From: Methylobacter sp.
GTDB taxonomy: Bacteria > Pseudomonadota > Gammaproteobacteria > Methylococcales > Methylomonadaceae
DNA length: 55,673 nucleotides
Direction: 5' to 3'
Assembly: GCF_023227905.1 (NCBI RefSeq)
Contig: NZ_JALOCF010000025.1
Coordinates: 1 to 55,673, forward strand
Under the pieces are notes generated by a model. It was not told the origin of the DNA. It saw only the letters and a program-made list of their open reading frames with translations, and made no database searches. Numbering within the stretch: the stretch's first letter is position 1; every line of letters begins with the position of its first letter. Below, one piece after another: positions 52,052 through 55,673 of the stretch. A program made the position numbers and the translations under genes.

Positions 52052-52397
52052 CGCGCCGAGCACCGGAGCTTTTGCCGAGAATGGCCCGTAAGGGGTGCGG
52101 CAGGGAGGCCGCACGTTGGTAGAGGGGCAGGAGCCCCTTCTGCCGACCCTCGGCAAAAGCGAGGAGCGCAGGACACAAGCGGCAACCGGGCCGCCTTTCT
52201 TTTGGATACTTTTCTTTGGCGGAGCACAAATTCGCCTGGAGCGAATTTGAACAGCCATGAGGCTGGCCCGCAGGGCGAAAACCAGGGAGGGTTTTCGTAG
52301 TGAAAAGTATCTCGCCTTCGGGTGCGAGAACCCGATTCTAATAAACTGTCGCGTTAGCGACGCCTTAAATTTAAATTCGACTGAATGCGTAACATCA
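52052..52397 (+). repeat. Long dispersed structured repeat, copy 2
   Basis: Shares the order of elements with 2885-3361: GCCGCGCCGAG start, stems 52068-52077/52151-52160, hairpin 52095-52114, hairpin 52115-52147, stem 52205-52214/52302-52311, the hairpin GTCGC/GCGAC, and boundary word TGCGTAACATCA (52386-52397). Where bases differ from copy 1, partners differ too. It lies between the HpnN-like and spermidine-synthase-like genes; 51901-52051 shows nothing else. Confidence 0.78.
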
Positions 52398-52418
52398 GAT
52401 ATTAATATTGACCGGATA

Positions 52419-54842
52419 CTAGGCCAATTTGGGAAAACACCACGCCGCTACGCCGTACAAAATAACCGCCAGTAAGATCAATACGGTAAAGCCGAACTGC
52501 ATCGCAATTAGGGTTGCCAATATCGCGCTGATAACCGAGGCACAGCCGTTAATACCCCAGGCCCACGGTATCAATGCCGGCGCGGTTTGGCTGATTTTAG
52601 CCAAGCCCATCGGAAACGGCATGCCCATGCAAAAACCCAGCGGCGCTATCAAAATTATTGAAAACAGGTAGCGGCTCAGGCTGCCTGTTTTCAGCAAAAA
52701 TTCGCTGATGGACTCAAAACCCAGGCTGTAAACGATGCTCAGCAACGCGATAGCCGCCATCGGCAGCATAAACGCGGACTTTTCAGTGCTGTGTGACAGG
52801 TTGGTCGAGTAAAAACTCCCTATCCCGGCAGACAGCAAAAACGTACTCAGTACGACGGTAATCGCGTAAAGCGGATGATGCAGGATCAGGATGAACTTTT
52901 GGATGAACCCGATTTCAATGAACAAGAATGCCAGACCCAGGCAGAAGAAATACGCCAGCATGTTCAGGTGATTTCCCGTCCCCGGTTCGATGCCGAGCTT
53001 TCCTTTCCATAGCCACAACGGCAACGCGATCAACAATAGGCTGGCGAGTATCGCTTGCGCTAACGCCGCGATTAACAGCAAATAGCCGCTTTCCAGCAGA
53101 AAGCTCCCGCCGGTATTCAATAGCGACATTATTTCGGGCAAGGTTTGCCACTTAAAAAAATGGAACAGGTAGGGCTTATTGTCGGTCGCAGCTTCGATAT
53201 TGAATTTATAGGCATCGATAAACGACTGGCTGTTATCGCTCAATAAAGCGATTGCCGCCTCGTACAGATAAGGCTGCTGCTGGATATTAAAGCGATTGGT
53301 TTCCGATTCCGATATGCCCGGATAGTAAACCGGATCGAAGCTGCGGTCGTTGCAGAACTGCTTTAAGCGGCTGATTTCTTCTGCGGAAATAAGGCCGTTT
53401 TTCACGATTAAAGTGCTGGTTTGCCAGCCGCGTATCATGATGATTTGTTGGCCGGGCTGCCTGACATGGGCGTCTTTAAGCGCGTTAATGACTGTTGCCA
53501 GCAGTTTGGGTTCGTCGCGCGGCGGAACCTTAATCCAGCGGGTAATGCTGAGATAACCGTCCGGGCTGACATGGCGCAGATACTCCTGCACGGCCTGTTC
53601 GGTATAAAGGTAGTTTTCAGCCATTGAATAAAGGCCCGCCGCCGATGCGCCAAACGCATCCAGTAATGAGATATTAACCAGGTCATAGGTCTTATTCGTC
53701 GCTGCAAGATAGCCGCGGGCTTCGTCAATATGAACACTCACATGATGAGCGCTGGAATAAAGATTACCGGCAAAATCGGCATATTTTCGCTGAACCAGAT
53801 CGATGATTTGCGGGTTCAGCTCGACAGCGTCAATGTCCTTAACGGCATGAAAGTTGGCCTGCAAAATATCGCTGCCGGTACCCGAGCCGAGAATCAGGAT
53901 GTCGGATAATTGCTTGAGATGATAGGGCAGGGCCGACGTGGTTTGATCCAGATAGCCGAGCGTTTCCGGGTTGCCGTTATAACGGGTGATTGCGGTCATG
54001 TTGTCGGCGTCGGTAAACACGGCAAGCTGTTCCGGCGGTTCTGTCGTGGCGTTAAGGCTTAAGCCGGGGGCATGGCGTAGCGGCGTGATTTCACTCTTGA
54101 CCACACTGATCAAGCCCAGCGGGCTGGAGTATCGGCCTACGATTTTTGTGCCGGGCACTTGCAGCAATTGGTTCAGGCTCTTATACGGAGAAACCTTCAG
54201 TGTCACCCAATGGGCCGGGGCAAAAATAACTGCCAGCCCGAGGACAGCGGATGCAATAGTCCAGTGTTTGGGGGCGTGAAAGGTATGGATCGACACCAGC
54301 AGGGTGGCAAGTATTCCCGACAGCATCAGCACGGTTAATATCTGTTCCGGGAATATGAAGGACAGCAGCAAAATAACACCGACACTGCCCAGGCCTGCGC
54401 CAAACAGATCGGCCGCGTAAATGGAGGACACTTGGTCCTTATGGTGGTAAAGAGATAAACCGATAACATTGGCCGCAAAAAAGAAAGGCAACGCCAGCAT
54501 CAGGTAAATAATGCACAAATACAGTAACTGCATCGGCGACCATGACATTTCTGCCGGGTTGAAAGGAACCTGCTGAGCCAGTAGAAAGCAGGCCGGCGCA
54601 AAAACGCTGAACAGCAGCATATTGGTCATTATCGCTGCCGGGAACAGCTGCGTCAGTCGGTCGCGGTTCAGCGCCAGAAATACGCCGCTAATGCCATAGC
54701 CCAACAGTGCCAGGCTGATCATCATGTAAGCAAAATGATGCCACTGGATAATCGAAAACAGGCGCATCAATAACACTTCATAGGCCAAGGCAGAGGCCGA
54801 GATAAGTGCGACAGCGGCCAGCAGTGATAAACGCGGATTCAT
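52419..54842 (-). CDS. Membrane protein with internal spermidine-synthase-like domain
   Basis: 807 residues from ATG at 54842 (AAGGAG eight bases upstream; a GTG two codons earlier is unlikely). Residues 1-215 are six or so membrane helices. A SAM/aminopropyltransferase-type domain (about 255-520) contains ILILGSGTGSDILQ (near 315) and SLLDAFGASAAGLYSMAENYLYT, where spermidine synthases have a GGGDG motif and DxxDP. Catalytic residues are changed, so polyamine synthesis is doubtful. The remainder (about 575-807) is membrane-spanning again. Function unknown. Confidence 0.82.
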   Translation of the reverse strand: MNPRLSLLAAVALISASALAYEVLLMRLFSIIQWHHFAYMMISLALLGYGISGVFLALNRDRLTQLFPAAIMTNMLLFSVFAPACFLLAQQVPFNPAEMSWSPMQLLYLCIIYLMLALPFFFAANVIGLSLYHHKDQVSSIYAADLFGAGLGSVGVILLLSFIFPEQILTVLMLSGILATLLVSIHTFHAPKHWTIASAVLGLAVIFAPAHWVTLKVSPYKSLNQLLQVPGTKIVGRYSSPLGLISVVKSEITPLRHAPGLSLNATTEPPEQLAVFTDADNMTAITRYNGNPETLGYLDQTTSALPYHLKQLSDILILGSGTGSDILQANFHAVKDIDAVELNPQIIDLVQRKYADFAGNLYSSAHHVSVHIDEARGYLAATNKTYDLVNISLLDAFGASAAGLYSMAENYLYTEQAVQEYLRHVSPDGYLSITRWIKVPPRDEPKLLATVINALKDAHVRQPGQQIIMIRGWQTSTLIVKNGLISAEEISRLKQFCNDRSFDPVYYPGISESETNRFNIQQQPYLYEAAIALLSDNSQSFIDAYKFNIEAATDNKPYLFHFFKWQTLPEIMSLLNTGGSFLLESGYLLLIAALAQAILASLLLIALPLWLWKGKLGIEPGTGNHLNMLAYFFCLGLAFLFIEIGFIQKFILILHHPLYAITVVLSTFLLSAGIGSFYSTNLSHSTEKSAFMLPMAAIALLSIVYSLGFESISEFLLKTGSLSRYLFSIILIAPLGFCMGMPFPMGLAKISQTAPALIPWAWGINGCASVISAILATLIAMQFGFTVLILLAVILYGVAAWCFPKLA

Positions 54843-54874
54843 TATCACTTCTCCTTATAATGATAGAAAAATCA

Positions 54875-54910
54875 TTTCGTCCACGAAAAGCACGAAAAGC
54901 ACGAAAATTT
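54875..54910. repeat. CACGAAR tandem short repeat
   Basis: TTTCGTCCACGAAAAGCACG then AAAAGCACGAAAATTTTC: three CACGAAAA-type units, like 9283-9313. It precedes the 807-residue gene by about 35 bases. Confidence 0.65.
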
Positions 54911-55006
54911 TCAAGGCAATAAATCCTTCCCAAGTGCGAGTGGATAATTCAATGCAACAAGCTGGCTGTTTCGTCTCGCCTGCTTTTGGCTTTCGCGGGC
55001 AAATTA

Positions 55007-55673
55007 TTAATGCTTGCCGGTGAGCGGGACAAAACTGACCGGCAGAATTTGTTGCGTGGTGATTTTCCCGTCAGCGCCTTTAGTCACCAAAACCAGGTAC
55101 TGCGTCATAAACTGAGCGCCGACCGGGATGACCATGCGTCCGCCGGGTTTTAGCTGTTTGATCAGCGGCGGCGGTATATGGCTCGCAACGGCGGTTACGA
55201 CGATGCCATCAAAAGGCGCGGCCTCTTCCCAGCCGTAATAACCGTCCCCGGTTCGGGTATGGACGGCATCGTAACCGGCTTGTTTAAGGTTTTTCTCGGC
55301 CTGCCTGGCCAGCGGTTCAATAATTTCTATGGTGTACACGCTATCGGCAAGTTCGGCGAGAATGGCGGCTTGATAGCCCGAGCCGGTGCCGACTTCCAGA
55401 ACCCGGTCGGTTTTTTTCAGTTTAAGCAGGTCGGTCATGACTGCGACGATATAAGGCTGAGAAATGGTCTGACCGTAACCGATAGAGAGCGGCCGGTTAT
55501 CGTAGGCATACGGGCGATCGGAATCACGGACAAATTCATGTCTCGGTACCTTGAGCAGGGCTTCTACCACCCGCTCATCAAGCGCTTCCCGGCTCAGAAA
55601 GTCGCTGGTCCTTTTTACCTGGGACTTGATAACGGTTACCAGCGCTTGCCGTTGTCGGAAAAAATCATCTTCA
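55007..55673 (-). CDS. pcm: Protein-L-isoaspartate O-methyltransferase, 5' end outside window
   Basis: The frame is open from 55673 (EDDFFRQRQALVTVIKSQVK) to the stop at 55007, 222 codons, so the true start lies outside the window. A GTG at 55570 is internal. Motifs VVEALLKVPRHEFV, YDNRPLSIGYGQTISQPYIV, LEVGTGSGYQAAIL and MVIPVGAQFM are intact and the C-terminus SFVPLTGKH is normal. A second paralogue beside 28150 suggests different locations; the missing N-terminus may carry an export signal. Confidence 0.9.
   Translation of the reverse strand, partial: EDDFFRQRQALVTVIKSQVKRTSDFLSREALDERVVEALLKVPRHEFVRDSDRPYAYDNRPLSIGYGQTISQPYIVAVMTDLLKLKKTDRVLEVGTGSGYQAAILAELADSVYTIEIIEPLARQAEKNLKQAGYDAVHTRTGDGYYGWEEAAPFDGIVVTAVASHIPPPLIKQLKPGGRMVIPVGAQFMTQYLVLVTKGADGKITTQQILPVSFVPLTGKH

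Noticed and set aside
1..55673. CRISPR arrays, tRNA or rRNA genes, prophage or intact insertion sequences
   Set aside because: No regularly spaced direct repeats, cloverleaf-like genes, phage structural genes or transposase frames were found by reading; a dedicated scan could still find a tRNA I missed.

Overview
The window looks like chromosomal DNA of a moderate-GC gammaproteobacterium. The housekeeping proteins (GlnRS, RlmJ, RlmA, RtcB/archease, MscK-type channel, large NAD-dependent glutamate dehydrogenase) read as gammaproteobacterial. An HpnN-type hopanoid transporter, a QEGLA-motif protein, a DUF6781/ABC1-kinase pair and many short dispersed hairpin repeats suggest the methanotroph order Methylococcales. 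That placement is inference: no methane- or methanol-oxidation gene lies in the window. I saw no rRNA, tRNA, CRISPR array, prophage or intact insertion sequence.

Layout. 1-10.6 kb is mostly minus-strand housekeeping: a kinase-like protein cut by the window edge, rlmA, a small secreted protein, a long structured repeat, glnS, rlmJ, an RMD1/DUF155 membrane protein, the QEGLA protein and an SLC13-type transporter. 10.8-24.3 kb carries envelope and stress functions (a Tat-exported MepK-like peptidase, an L,D-transpeptidase, a beta-CASP nuclease, a DUF808 protein, a giant MscS channel), then an RsbV/RsbW-like pair and NAD-glutamate dehydrogenase. 24.6-34.9 kb holds an HDOD regulator, a zinc alcohol dehydrogenase, an overlapping pcm-ahcY pair, a DUF6781/ABC1-kinase pair, an FRG-domain protein and a DUF72 protein. 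35.0-38.6 kb is a four-gene lipid-transport operon (STAS-MlaE, MlaF, MCE protein, PqiC-like lipoprotein). 39.0-42.1 kb is a tightly overlapping redoxin-archease-rtcB operon. 42.4-45.9 kb has a DUF1269 protein, a Pit phosphate transporter, a GDCCVxC mini-protein, a DUF3047 protein and an iron-permease-like protein.

46.0-48.1 kb is the accessory part. Two attC-like sites flank a DUF302 gene and a PLD-family gene, with gene remnants and hairpin elements, which looks like a small integron-cassette cluster without an integrase. 48.1-55.7 kb returns to chromosomal genes: arylamine N-acetyltransferase, an HpnN-like exporter, a large membrane protein with a spermidine-synthase-like domain, and a second pcm gene cut by the window edge.

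Functional links. ahcY can clear the S-adenosylhomocysteine made by pcm and the other methyltransferases. RtcB and archease form an RNA ligase system, here coupled to a membrane thiol-redox protein. MepK- and LdtD-type enzymes cut and make 3-3 peptidoglycan cross-links. Repeats are the most unusual part. A long element present in two diverged copies (about 2.9 and 52.1 kb) keeps several stems paired through compensatory base changes, which points to a selected RNA or DNA structure. Four further hairpin families (CACGAAG, GGAGTGCA, GGGTACGC and GGTAGGGGGCGC types) are scattered between genes.
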